Below are positions 17,733-26,998 of a stretch of 33,724 nt of DNA, piece after piece. Position 1 is the first letter of the stretch. Each line of letters begins with the position of its first letter. Under the pieces are notes generated by a model, which was not told where the DNA came from, ran no database searches, and was given only the letters and a program-made list of their open reading frames with translations. The stretch is taken from assembly GCA_027067135.1 (NCBI GenBank), contig JAMOMJ010000301.1, positions 1-33,724 on the forward strand, in the 5' to 3' direction. The translations under genes were made by a program, and so were the position numbers. Source of the stretch: Cyclobacteriaceae bacterium (GTDB lineage: Bacteria; Bacteroidota; Bacteroidia; Cytophagales; Cyclobacteriaceae).

Positions 17733-19835
17733 TTAGTAAAATTTAATAAGTGTTAAAAAAAGCAATACGCCTAACCAAATGGGCCAAAAAGCCAGTTTTA
17801 CAATAAGGTTGTCTTTATACTGAATAATCTTAAATTTTCTATTTTTCGAGAACATGACTACATCTACAATCAATAATATAATAATTATATACACCGCAAA
17901 ATAAAAGGTTTCCATATAAGTAATATGGGGCGAAGCTATTCTATTTCGAATTGTAATATGAGCGAAGAGCAAACTAAAAAAGAGACCTACCATGCCCTGT
18001 ACAACTCCCATTACGGTAACACCTGATTTATCGTCTTTATCTTTGGTTAAACTATAAAGCAGAAAGAAAATTAATGCTGCGCCTAAAAGTGCTGGTATAA
18101 TAAAAGATACAAATGGGGTAATAAACCTTCTTTTTATAACAATATTATACTCTAATAACTGGTACTCTGTTACTCCACTTCCCCGGTCTCTACCAAAAAA
18201 TGTTTTCATATCCATACTGGCAAATGAGAAATAAGAAGCAATTATTCTATGCTTAGGCAAGAAAAGAACATCGCTTAAACCAGGTTTGGCAGAGGGGTTC
18301 AATACCTCATAACTATCTAGATCTGGGATTAACATTATATCATCAGTTAAATCAGGGTAGAGCAACTTAATATCTATATAATGCTGATCCAGTGGGTATT
18401 GGGCATAATCGAAATAGATTTTTAAGGTTGCGTCAAATTGCCATGTATAAAGCAAGCTGCCGTCTGCTAATTTATCTTTAGATAATAAGGTAATTTTTAC
18501 CGATCTGCCGTAAGGTGCTGCCTGAATAAAATGAAATCCAACCTTGTCTTTTAAATCACGATCTGCCGGCCAGCGTTGCCATACTATACCGCTTATGCTC
18601 ATATCGTACGATTCGCTTACCTCAAGCCCTTCTATAAATATTCCGGTAGGTATTTTTAAATATTCTTTATGTCCTAATTTATGTTGATCTAGGTCTTTTT
18701 TATTGATATAGTTATGAAGTTCGCTGGTGTCGTACACTCGGGTAGTGTTCGATAATTCTTCTGAATAGTCAAAATCTAAGTGCATTAGCCATACTACGGC
18801 AATATTGAGTACAAATAACACAGAGATTGCAAAACTTGCCATCCATAATTGTTTCGATTCTAGCTGATGCCATTTAAAAACTAGCGCAAAACTTAAGAAT
18901 AAAAAGATGCTTATGACTCCGGCAAATTGAATTACTTTTTGTTTCAATATTTTTGGATCGCCCGATATATCTGAACGGCTGAACACAACAGCTACTTTCC
19001 ATCGGGTAATCTTGCTTCGTGCAAAATATATAATGGAAGGTACTTGGGTATATAAACTTCGGTATTTAAAAAAGCCTTCTTCTTTAGGCAAAAGGTTGTT
19101 CTTTATTTTTTTTGCATTTCTATTACCTTCAAGTGTATTTATGTTTTTGTGCAATATAAAATCTCGATTAGGGTGTGTAATAAAATCGCCATAATCATCA
19201 AAAGTAAAAGCATACCCTGAGTTACCTAACACTAGTGAATTGATAAACTCAGTAAAACTATCAAGCGAAACCGTTATAGAAATAACCCCTATTTTTTCTT
19301 TTTTACTGGCATCAGCATAAAATGGAATGGCATAATCTACTACAATTTCTTGTGCTGCCTGAGCAAAATACGGTTTGGTTAAAATTGGCAAGGTAGCCTC
19401 TATTGCCTTAGTAAACCATACAGAAGTCTCCAATTCAGAATTTGTATAGTCATAAAAATTTGCTATATCCAGAAGCTCATCAGTTTTAAAATCATAAAAA
19501 GGAGCATAAAGGCCATCCTTGCCTGGAAATTTACCAGAAAGATAGGCTACTGTAATGCCTAATAAATCCACATTTCTCCTCCCTTTATTTACTAAAAAAA
19601 CCAACAACTCTTCTTCGGTAAAAGTGCTTATACTTAATGTATCTGATAGTCTTTCAATATTTTCATATTCAATTTTAGATATTGAATCCAAGCGGTTAAT
19701 TACATCGTAACATGCTTGTTTACTTAGCTGCTCCCCTTGATTTTTTAAAGCAATATTTGTCTGATAAAAGTTATTTCCGATCCAAATAAGGCCGAATATA
19801 GATATGATAAACCCAAAGATTACAATTTTCTTCAT
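17733..19835 (-). CDS. Cache-domain sensor fused to pentameric ligand-gated ion channel-like module
   Basis: TM1 (~4-20); dCache-like region (~30-295; VWFTKAIEATLP...VDYAIPFYADASKKEKIGVISITVSLDSF...GYAFTFDDYGDFITHP); TM (~301-320) and TM (~331-351); beta-sandwich with Pro-loop-like FDYAQYPLDQHYIDIKLLYP; pre-M1 basic RRFITPFVSFIIP and four C-terminal TMs. Confidence 0.72.
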   Translation of the reverse strand: MKKIVIFGFIISIFGLIWIGNNFYQTNIALKNQGEQLSKQACYDVINRLDSISKIEYENIERLSDTLSISTFTEEELLVFLVNKGRRNVDLLGITVAYLSGKFPGKDGLYAPFYDFKTDELLDIANFYDYTNSELETSVWFTKAIEATLPILTKPYFAQAAQEIVVDYAIPFYADASKKEKIGVISITVSLDSFTEFINSLVLGNSGYAFTFDDYGDFITHPNRDFILHKNINTLEGNRNAKKIKNNLLPKEEGFFKYRSLYTQVPSIIYFARSKITRWKVAVVFSRSDISGDPKILKQKVIQFAGVISIFLFLSFALVFKWHQLESKQLWMASFAISVLFVLNIAVVWLMHLDFDYSEELSNTTRVYDTSELHNYINKKDLDQHKLGHKEYLKIPTGIFIEGLEVSESYDMSISGIVWQRWPADRDLKDKVGFHFIQAAPYGRSVKITLLSKDKLADGSLLYTWQFDATLKIYFDYAQYPLDQHYIDIKLLYPDLTDDIMLIPDLDSYEVLNPSAKPGLSDVLFLPKHRIIASYFSFASMDMKTFFGRDRGSGVTEYQLLEYNIVIKRRFITPFVSFIIPALLGAALIFFLLYSLTKDKDDKSGVTVMGVVQGMVGLFFSLLFAHITIRNRIASPHITYMETFYFAVYIIIILLIVDVVMFSKNRKFKIIQYKDNLIVKLAFWPIWLGVLLFLTLIKFY

Positions 19836-19839
19836 ACAA

Positions 19840-20499
19840 CTAGTTATTAGTGGATTTGTACAAAAACCGTCTTGAAACTCCCAATGCTACAAAATAAGAA
19901 TCGTTTGTAAGAAGCCCTCCTGAAAAATCCAACTGGGTCTCATTATTTATTAAATAGGTTAACCCTGCATTAAATTGCTGTACTCTATCGTCATATACAC
20001 CTTCTATAAAAGCACTCGTTTTACCTCCAAGCGAGTACCCAAGCGCAAGTACTACATAATATATATCGGCTTTACCTATGTTAAAGGTAGTTCCTAATTT
20101 TTCCGTTATTTTCTGAGACCATGACACACGGTAGTTTACAAGGCTTAGTTCATTGCCAAACGAAGCTTGAATAGAAATGCCGGGTTTATATTCATTTTGT
20201 TCCCATAAATTTACCTTTGCTCCCAAATATGTAGAATTTGAGCCATAACTAGTAAATAATCTTATTTCCCCTCTTTCAGAAACTGCTAATCTAAACAAGC
20301 CATCCAGTGCAGTGGTATCGTTCCAAAAGGCAAAGCCTTGTTCAACCTGAAACGTATTCTTTGATATAGTGTAAGAACTTGTGGATGTTGTTGGTCGTTC
20401 AGTACCAATACTGCCCTGAGCAACTACACCAGTCGGAAAAGATGCATCTAGGAGTAGCATTGATACGAGCAGAAGTAAGCCAATTTTTACCTTAATCAC
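19840..20499 (-). CDS. Outer-membrane transporter-like beta-barrel protein
   Basis: Signal peptide; GSIGTERPTTSTSSYTISKNTFQVEQGFAFW...LGYSLGGKTSAFIEGVYD...NNETQLDFSGG pattern of 'transporter' OM proteins. Confidence 0.65.
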   Translation of the reverse strand: MIKVKIGLLLLVSMLLLDASFPTGVVAQGSIGTERPTTSTSSYTISKNTFQVEQGFAFWNDTTALDGLFRLAVSERGEIRLFTSYGSNSTYLGAKVNLWEQNEYKPGISIQASFGNELSLVNYRVSWSQKITEKLGTTFNIGKADIYYVVLALGYSLGGKTSAFIEGVYDDRVQQFNAGLTYLINNETQLDFSGGLLTNDSYFVALGVSRRFLYKSTNN

Positions 20500-20502
20500 C
20501 TA

Positions 20503-21735
20503 TTAATTTTTTAACATTTTAAGAGAAAACCATCCAAGAATAAAAATAACAAAAATCATAATAGCCCAAAGCCAAATATCATCTTTAAATAAAGCTTCTT
20601 GCTCTGCCTTTACTTCTTCCTCAATAAACACTTCATCTCCCACACTTAGCTGTTTATTTTTTTTAGGAATACTATCTTCAAATTTGGTAATATCATAATT
20701 AGGTACATAAGCTCTCTTATTGCCATACACGAGGTAATATGTGGCTGGCTTGGTAAACCTGACAATTAGTTTGTGAGGGTTGCCATGTATGTTAGCCTTG
20801 CTAAAAGTTAGAGGCTCATTATCGTAGTTTTTAATAGTAATTCGTAAGTGTTTCAGCACCTGATTAGAAAAATTATACCCTTTCTTATTTAACGAGCTAA
20901 GTGTAGAAGTAAACAAACTCCTATAAAGATATTGCCAGCCTTTGTTGTTTTTAATACTATCTATGGCATATTCTACTGAAATCGGACGGTAATAATCTAT
21001 TGAATCAACAACCTGCAATTGAATGAACGAAACCGGTTGCATCTTTTGTAAACTCAGTAAAATTTCAGTTTCATTACGATCACTATGCTCAATTACCTTA
21101 AATGATTCAATTACAGGGGATATATAAACTCCTTTGGTAAGTATTTTTTCTTCTATTGTAGCCTTATTGAATTGAGGATTTTTGGAAGAAGGAATTTTTA
21201 AGCGTAAGTACTTATAGCTTACATCCTTAAACTCTAGCGTAGTATATTGATAAGAGGTATTATCATTTTTTATGCCTAAAATCCTGCTTTTAGTACCTAT
21301 AGTAAACCATTCTTGCTGGTTTTGGCTTCCCTCCAAGGTAACAAACCAATCGAAATTAGACCGATTGAATGAGAGGTTAATAGTGTTAACCAGTTGTGGC
21401 TTTGGCAATTCAAACGTATAATAGTAACTGCCAGATTTTTTTACCTCATTAATCAAACTAAAGTCAATCACTTTATTATCATAACTATCTGCTTGAACCT
21501 GAAGAATATATGGTGCTTCAATGGTGTCGCCATTTGCAAGTATTCCTAAAATTCTTACATCAGAAAAATCATTATTTAGTTTGCTATAAGCATCGTTAGG
21601 AATTTCAATGGTATGCCAAGTATCGGTAACTCCTTCTAAGCTTCTTTGATATTTAAACTCATGCTCTTGTGCCAATCCTAAATTTGCAAAAAGAATTAGG
21701 GCAAAAAACAGGTTTGAAAATGCTAATTTATTCAT
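20503..21735 (-). CDS. DUF3999-like protein (secreted, C-terminal TM)
   Basis: Signal peptide MNKLAFSNLFFALILFANLGLAQ; discoidin-like LEGSQNQQEWFTIGTKSRI...KYLRLKIPSS; C-terminal TM; adjacent to DUF2339. Longer ORF start (21879) lies inside the upstream gene. Confidence 0.7.
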   Translation of the reverse strand: MNKLAFSNLFFALILFANLGLAQEHEFKYQRSLEGVTDTWHTIEIPNDAYSKLNNDFSDVRILGILANGDTIEAPYILQVQADSYDNKVIDFSLINEVKKSGSYYYTFELPKPQLVNTINLSFNRSNFDWFVTLEGSQNQQEWFTIGTKSRILGIKNDNTSYQYTTLEFKDVSYKYLRLKIPSSKNPQFNKATIEEKILTKGVYISPVIESFKVIEHSDRNETEILLSLQKMQPVSFIQLQVVDSIDYYRPISVEYAIDSIKNNKGWQYLYRSLFTSTLSSLNKKGYNFSNQVLKHLRITIKNYDNEPLTFSKANIHGNPHKLIVRFTKPATYYLVYGNKRAYVPNYDITKFEDSIPKKNKQLSVGDEVFIEEEVKAEQEALFKDDIWLWAIMIFVIFILGWFSLKMLKN

Positions 21736-21748
21736 CGTTTTTTCTATT

Positions 21749-24127
21749 TCAATCTTTGTCTGCTTCATTATTCTTAACAAATTCTTCCTCTTCAAAAATG
21801 AGGTATTTGTATTTATTATATAAAAACGAAATAACCAGTAGTAATATACCCAGCACAACAAACACAATGGTTTTAGCAATAGTATCTAAATGCGAAATAT
21901 CGTAGAAAAATAGTTTAACAAGTGTAATGGCAAATAAAGCCATGGCACCAACCCGCAATTGTTTATACTTACGAATAATGCCAACAACAATTAAGCTTAA
22001 AGAATATACACCCCATAATATACTTAACCCAAGTTTGTAGGATTGAGTAGAGCCTGCGTAGTCCATCCAATGAATTAGTTCACTACTTAACAGCCAAAGT
22101 ACAGTTCCGTAAAACACCAAAGCAAAGAGTTGCCTGATATTTACATCCATAAACTCTTGCCTTATATATTTAAAGCTTGCTAACAACAAACCACCAACAA
22201 ACAGAATAGAAATATATCGGATGCCAATATAAATCCAGCCGTATGCAAAGTATTCATTCATTTCTTGGGTAAGAAAATCAACTCTGAGTTCGCTTATCAA
22301 ATATAAGCCTGAAAATAGAAACATTAATAGCACAAACCCATTGAGCCCTAAGTTAACAAGTCCCAGTGTTCTGTTTTTTAAAAACTTATAATTTACAATT
22401 GATAATAGAGTAAAGAACCCCATGGTGTAAATATACGACCAGGCTTTTCCTAAATTTAGTAACGAATAATTGAATTCATTATAGGTTTCCCCCGACCCGT
22501 CTTCGTAAGCTATTTGCACTTCAGAACTATAATATTGTTGATCCCAATAATTGCTTATTTCCATAGAAAACGCCATAAATAATAAGATTAAAAGCATGGC
22601 AGGAAGTACAGTATTAATAACCTTATTAAAGTTGATAAATTTAAAGGGGAACAAATCAACTTTAATTTTTTGATTATAGAAGTTGATAATACCGAACCCC
22701 GCAACTACAAATAAGGAGCTCAGGAATTGAACATTAAAAAATGGCGTTAACCAGCTTTCAGTGTTATATTTACTTATATAGCTATATGCACCCTCCCAAT
22801 CTTGAAAAACACTAAAAAAGGCAATTATCATTAATGGATATGATAATTTTTCATACACCTTAATTTGTTTGGTTCTGCCAATCCAAAATAGCAAAGTGGC
22901 CTCTCCTATCCATAAAAGCGTAACCCAGTGCCCGTCTAATTGCACGGGTATAGCAATAGTAATAAAGGTAAGCACCAAACCAATAATGAGGTAAAACAGG
23001 TTTTTATCTGCCAGTTTTTGCTTAAAAATATAAATACTAAAGCCAAAGTGAATAACGGCATTTAACAGGGTAAACAAACCTATATAAATACTAAAAGTCT
23101 CATTATCTCTAAAAATTGAATAGCCCAGCCCATAAAAAATAAACGAGTTGGACAGCAGCATTATAATATCCATTTTTAAGAACTTCTCGCTACGAATAAG
23201 TTTATATCCAATAAATACCCCGTAAAAAGTGAGGTAAAAAATACTTAAGAAACTAAGTAGCACACCGAAATCACTTGCGGCAAAAAGCTTTGTGGCATAT
23301 ACGGCCATGTAAATAAGCCATGTAAAAACAAAAGCCGTATAATAAAGTGATTTCCAATAATTTTTAAGAGACACGGCCAGTATGCCAATATTAATAATGG
23401 CAATGTAGCCAAGTAATATTGTAGCATTCCCTGAACCATCGCTTAATAAAAAAGGAACGGCATAGGCACCCACAAAACCAATATGAGCAATTACCTGCTT
23501 ATTGTATTTTATGGAGGCAAAGGTTGTAAATACAGTAAAAAGAAGCATTAAGCCAAAAGCCATCATTTTGGGTATGAGATCGTAAAAATCGTAGGCAGCA
23601 AAGGTTAAAAAGTACATTAACGCCAGGGCTCCACTGAGCAATACGGCACTGTATTTCTCGTATTTTGCTTTTAGCTTAATAGCAAATACAAGTAAGCCAA
23701 TCGAAATAATATAACCCAAAATAATTCGGGTTAAGGGGCTTATCATTTTATTGTCGATGGCGTACTTTGCACCTATGCCAACACCAATTATTAGGATAAT
23801 TACTCCAATAACACTGATTAGGTTCTCTCCAACAAATTTTTCAATATTTTGTTTAAATTCTGGCGAAAAAAGATTGTTTAGCCCCTTCTTAACAAATGAA
23901 TCTTTTGGCTTTTGAATGACCCATGGGTCGTACTCAGCTATAGGTTGAACGGGTTTGGCTTGTTTAGTAAATGGTTCTTCAAAAGGTTCTGTATTCGGTT
24001 TGGTGATTACTTTCCCTTCAACCTCTGCCTTTAACAACTGTACTTCAGAGTTCAGTTTCTCTTGCTTAAGAAGAAGTTCATTCAAGCGATTTAATAGAAT
24101 TTCATTATTAGAGTCTTGGTTATCCAT
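21749..24127 (-). CDS. DUF2339 multi-pass membrane protein
   Basis: N-terminal coiled coil then KFVGENLISVIGVIILIIGVGIGAKYAIDNKMISPLTRIILGYIISIGLL and many TMs. Confidence 0.88.
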   Translation of the reverse strand: MDNQDSNNEILLNRLNELLLKQEKLNSEVQLLKAEVEGKVITKPNTEPFEEPFTKQAKPVQPIAEYDPWVIQKPKDSFVKKGLNNLFSPEFKQNIEKFVGENLISVIGVIILIIGVGIGAKYAIDNKMISPLTRIILGYIISIGLLVFAIKLKAKYEKYSAVLLSGALALMYFLTFAAYDFYDLIPKMMAFGLMLLFTVFTTFASIKYNKQVIAHIGFVGAYAVPFLLSDGSGNATILLGYIAIINIGILAVSLKNYWKSLYYTAFVFTWLIYMAVYATKLFAASDFGVLLSFLSIFYLTFYGVFIGYKLIRSEKFLKMDIIMLLSNSFIFYGLGYSIFRDNETFSIYIGLFTLLNAVIHFGFSIYIFKQKLADKNLFYLIIGLVLTFITIAIPVQLDGHWVTLLWIGEATLLFWIGRTKQIKVYEKLSYPLMIIAFFSVFQDWEGAYSYISKYNTESWLTPFFNVQFLSSLFVVAGFGIINFYNQKIKVDLFPFKFINFNKVINTVLPAMLLILLFMAFSMEISNYWDQQYYSSEVQIAYEDGSGETYNEFNYSLLNLGKAWSYIYTMGFFTLLSIVNYKFLKNRTLGLVNLGLNGFVLLMFLFSGLYLISELRVDFLTQEMNEYFAYGWIYIGIRYISILFVGGLLLASFKYIRQEFMDVNIRQLFALVFYGTVLWLLSSELIHWMDYAGSTQSYKLGLSILWGVYSLSLIVVGIIRKYKQLRVGAMALFAITLVKLFFYDISHLDTIAKTIVFVVLGILLLVISFLYNKYKYLIFEEEEFVKNNEADKD

Positions 24128-24221
24128 AATATATATATGAAAGAATTAGCTAAAATAGAAATTATAGCGCAATGAATGGCTATAAAACTGATAGTTTAGC
24201 TGTTACTGTTAACATAAGAGC

Positions 24222-25019
24222 CTATTTTCTCAGCACTCTTTTAATTAGCTGTAGCTTGTGAGTTAATGAATTATTTACCACCAAATGAATTCCCTGATCG
24301 GAAATATCATCAATACGAACTTGGCCACTGGCATGGATTATTTTACTATTTGACAATAGCATGCCAACGTGGGTAATCTTAGTTTTGGTTCCAAAATAGC
24401 ACAAATCACCAGGAATAGCATCGGTTAAGTTATCCACCTTAGTACCGAGCAGGGCTTGCTCGCTGGCGTCTCTGCTTAATTTGTAACCTGCAATTTTAAA
24501 CACCATTTGAATAAAACCTGAGCAGTCCACACCAAAGGGTGTTTTGCCGCCCCATACATAGGGTGCATTTAAATATTTAAGCGCTATCTGTTTTACAAAT
24601 TCAAAGCCCATCGAATTGCCCATATTATGAGACTCCCCATTAAATGCCAGTTGTTCCTCCATATCAAAAAGTTCCATGGAGGAAATAGGAAGTATGCTGC
24701 CTATTAATATTTGAATAGGGCTTTTATTATAAAGAAGGCTGCCGGTTATATCGGTACAAATTTTAAAATTTACATCGTTAAGGTGGTTAAAATATGTATC
24801 AGATATCGGATAATGCTGTTTAGCATCGATCCAACCAAGGTACTCATCAAAATTAATTTCGATCTTAAGCCAACGACCTTCGTTCATCGATTCTAATACG
24901 GTGTAATGATCTCCAAATAGCAATTGAGTAACCATTTCAGATTCCTCTGAAGGATATGACCGTACAGGAACAATGGCTAATCGGCAAACGCCTTTATTAT
25001 CTTTTTCTTCTACCTTCAA
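24222..25019 (-). CDS. NlpC/P60 (C40) peptidase with SH3-like N-terminus
   Basis: APYVWGGKTPFGVDCSGFIQMVFK, IPGDLCYF, ITHVGMLLSNSKIIHASG. Confidence 0.93.
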   Translation of the reverse strand: MKVEEKDNKGVCRLAIVPVRSYPSEESEMVTQLLFGDHYTVLESMNEGRWLKIEINFDEYLGWIDAKQHYPISDTYFNHLNDVNFKICTDITGSLLYNKSPIQILIGSILPISSMELFDMEEQLAFNGESHNMGNSMGFEFVKQIALKYLNAPYVWGGKTPFGVDCSGFIQMVFKIAGYKLSRDASEQALLGTKVDNLTDAIPGDLCYFGTKTKITHVGMLLSNSKIIHASGQVRIDDISDQGIHLVVNNSLTHKLQLIKRVLRK

Positions 25020-25022
25020 TTA

Positions 25023-25487
25023 TTAGTATTTAATTCTTTCTAAGTCTCTTTTAACATCCTTTTCTTTGATGGAATCTCGCTTATCGTGCAATTTTTTACC
25101 TTTTCCTAAAGCAATTTCCAATTTAGCAAATCCTCGGCTCGAAAGAAACAATCGAGTCGGAATTAATGTTAATCCTTTCTCAGAAATTTTCTTATGGATT
25201 TTGGTGAGCTCTGATTTGTTCAATAGTAATTTTCGCTGTCTTGTAATGGTATGATTAAAATGTGTCCCTTGTTTATACTGGCTTATATGAATATTATAAA
25301 CAAATAATTCTCCTCTATGAAATGCACAATACCCATCCTTTAATACCACTTTCCCTTCCCTGATAGATTTTATTTCAGTGCCTTGCAGTACCATTCCTGC
25401 TACATATTTGTCCAGCAGTTCATATTCATACGAAGCTTGTTTGTTTCGTATATTAATCGAGTTTGAAAATCTATCTTTTTTTGCCAT
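25023..25487 (-). CDS. smpB: SsrA-binding protein SmpB
   Basis: YELLDKYVAGMVLQGTEIKSIREGKVVLKDGYC, RKLLLNK, KLEIALGKGKKLHDKRDSIKEKD. Confidence 0.97.
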   Translation of the reverse strand: MAKKDRFSNSINIRNKQASYEYELLDKYVAGMVLQGTEIKSIREGKVVLKDGYCAFHRGELFVYNIHISQYKQGTHFNHTITRQRKLLLNKSELTKIHKKISEKGLTLIPTRLFLSSRGFAKLEIALGKGKKLHDKRDSIKEKDVKRDLERIKY

Positions 25488-25891
25488 TATTTTTTAGGAT
25501 CAGCTAAGCTAGAAAAAATCTCTTTGATTCTATCTTTTTTTAATAATTTTTGCCCGGTTTGGGCTTTTGCAACCACTCTGTTTTTACAACTTACCAGTAC
25601 ATCACAAATCAATTTATTTCCATCAATTGATTTTACCGTAGCTTCGAATAAAAGTTCTTCGTTAATAAAAGCCGGTGATTTATGGTCAATATGGAGCATA
25701 GTACCAATTCCTTCTTCTTCATCGTTTTTAATCTCTAGTATAAATAAGCGACTGCTCCACTCAATGTATTTTGCTAATGCAAATGTGCTACATACCTTAT
25801 GCACAGTACCAGCATTGAATTTGGCAAAGTCATCATTACAAACAATATGTTTGAATATTCTTTTGTCTCCTATAATAAGCCTATTATTCAT
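25487..25891 (-). CDS. Hotdog-fold thioesterase-like protein
   Basis: GIGTMLHIDHKSPAFINEELLFEATVKSIDGNKLICDVLVSCKNRVVAKAQTGQKLL pattern. Confidence 0.65.
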   Translation of the reverse strand: MNNRLIIGDKRIFKHIVCNDDFAKFNAGTVHKVCSTFALAKYIEWSSRLFILEIKNDEEEGIGTMLHIDHKSPAFINEELLFEATVKSIDGNKLICDVLVSCKNRVVAKAQTGQKLLKKDRIKEIFSSLADPKK

Positions 25892-25898
25892 TACGCAA

Positions 25899-26915
25899 TT
25901 ATGATTTTACCCCAATTGGCATCCTTGCCATTGGCCCAACTTCAAGCCCAACAAATTCTTTTGCTAAATATTTAAAATGTGCTGCTATGGCAATCATACC
26001 TGCGTTATCTGTGCAGTATTGAAAATCAGGCACATATACATTCCATCTTTTCTCTTCTTTCATATTTTCTAAAGCCTTGCGCAATCCTGAATTAGCAGAT
26101 ACACCTCCTGCAATGGCAATTTCTTTTATGTTATGCTCTCTGGCTGCTCGCTTTAGCTTATTCATTAGCATTTTTATCAATGCAAACTGGATACTGGCAG
26201 CCAAATCGTTTATATTATTTTTAATAAAGTCAGGATCTTTCTTTAGCTCATCTCTTAAAAAATAAAGAATGGCCGTTTTAATTCCACTAAAAGAATAATC
26301 CAAACCAGGCATAGAAGTGTTAGGAAACTCAAATTTAGTTGGATCACCCAATTTGGCATATTTATCAATCAATGGCCCTCCCGGATAAGTAAGCCCAAGC
26401 ATTTTGGCTGCTTTATCAAAGGCCTCTCCTACGGCATCGTCTTTTGTTTGGCCAATTACCTCCAAATTAGTGTAATCTTTTACCAACACCAGTTGAGTAT
26501 GGCCGCCACTAACGGTAAGGCATATAAACGGAAACTTTGGTTTAGGATCATCAATAAAATGTGCTAGAATATGTGCTTGCATATGGTTTACATCAATTAA
26601 AGGTATATCCAAAGCTAAAGCCATTGATTTGGCAAATGATGTACCTACTAATAAGGCCCCTAGCAATCCAGGCCCTCTCGTAAACGCTATGGCACTTAGC
26701 TCACTTGATAAAACACCTGCTTCTTTCATAGCCTTGTCCACCACAGGCACTATGCTTTGTTGGTGGGCTCTGGATGCTAATTCTGGCACCACTCCTCCAT
26801 ATTCTTGATGAACAGATTGCGTAGCCACTACATTATTTAGAACTTTGCCATCTTTAATTACAGATGCCGAAGTTTCGTCACAAGAAGATTCAATTGCAAG
26901 AATTATAATGGCCAT
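25899..26915 (-). CDS. tsaD: tRNA N6-adenosine threonylcarbamoyltransferase TsaD
   Basis: ILAIESSCDETSASVI, VNHMQAHILAHF, LTVSGGHTQLVLV, IAGGVSANSGLR. Confidence 0.98.
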   Translation of the reverse strand: MAIIILAIESSCDETSASVIKDGKVLNNVVATQSVHQEYGGVVPELASRAHQQSIVPVVDKAMKEAGVLSSELSAIAFTRGPGLLGALLVGTSFAKSMALALDIPLIDVNHMQAHILAHFIDDPKPKFPFICLTVSGGHTQLVLVKDYTNLEVIGQTKDDAVGEAFDKAAKMLGLTYPGGPLIDKYAKLGDPTKFEFPNTSMPGLDYSFSGIKTAILYFLRDELKKDPDFIKNNINDLAASIQFALIKMLMNKLKRAAREHNIKEIAIAGGVSANSGLRKALENMKEEKRWNVYVPDFQYCTDNAGMIAIAAHFKYLAKEFVGLEVGPMARMPIGVKS

Positions 26916-26998
26916 ATAGGGCTGCTATTTATTTTTGTACTTACTTGGTGGCAAAGTTTACAGTTTAATCATTCTAATGATAATTTTCTGGTAATATT

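Noticed and set aside
24160-24230. TTATGTTAAC on the minus strand as a third dif-like site
   Set aside because: Partial XerD-arm match only, no XerC-like arm; likely chance in AT-rich DNA.
25524-25904. 126-aa plus-strand ORF
   Set aside because: Antisense to the hotdog thioesterase; no motif.
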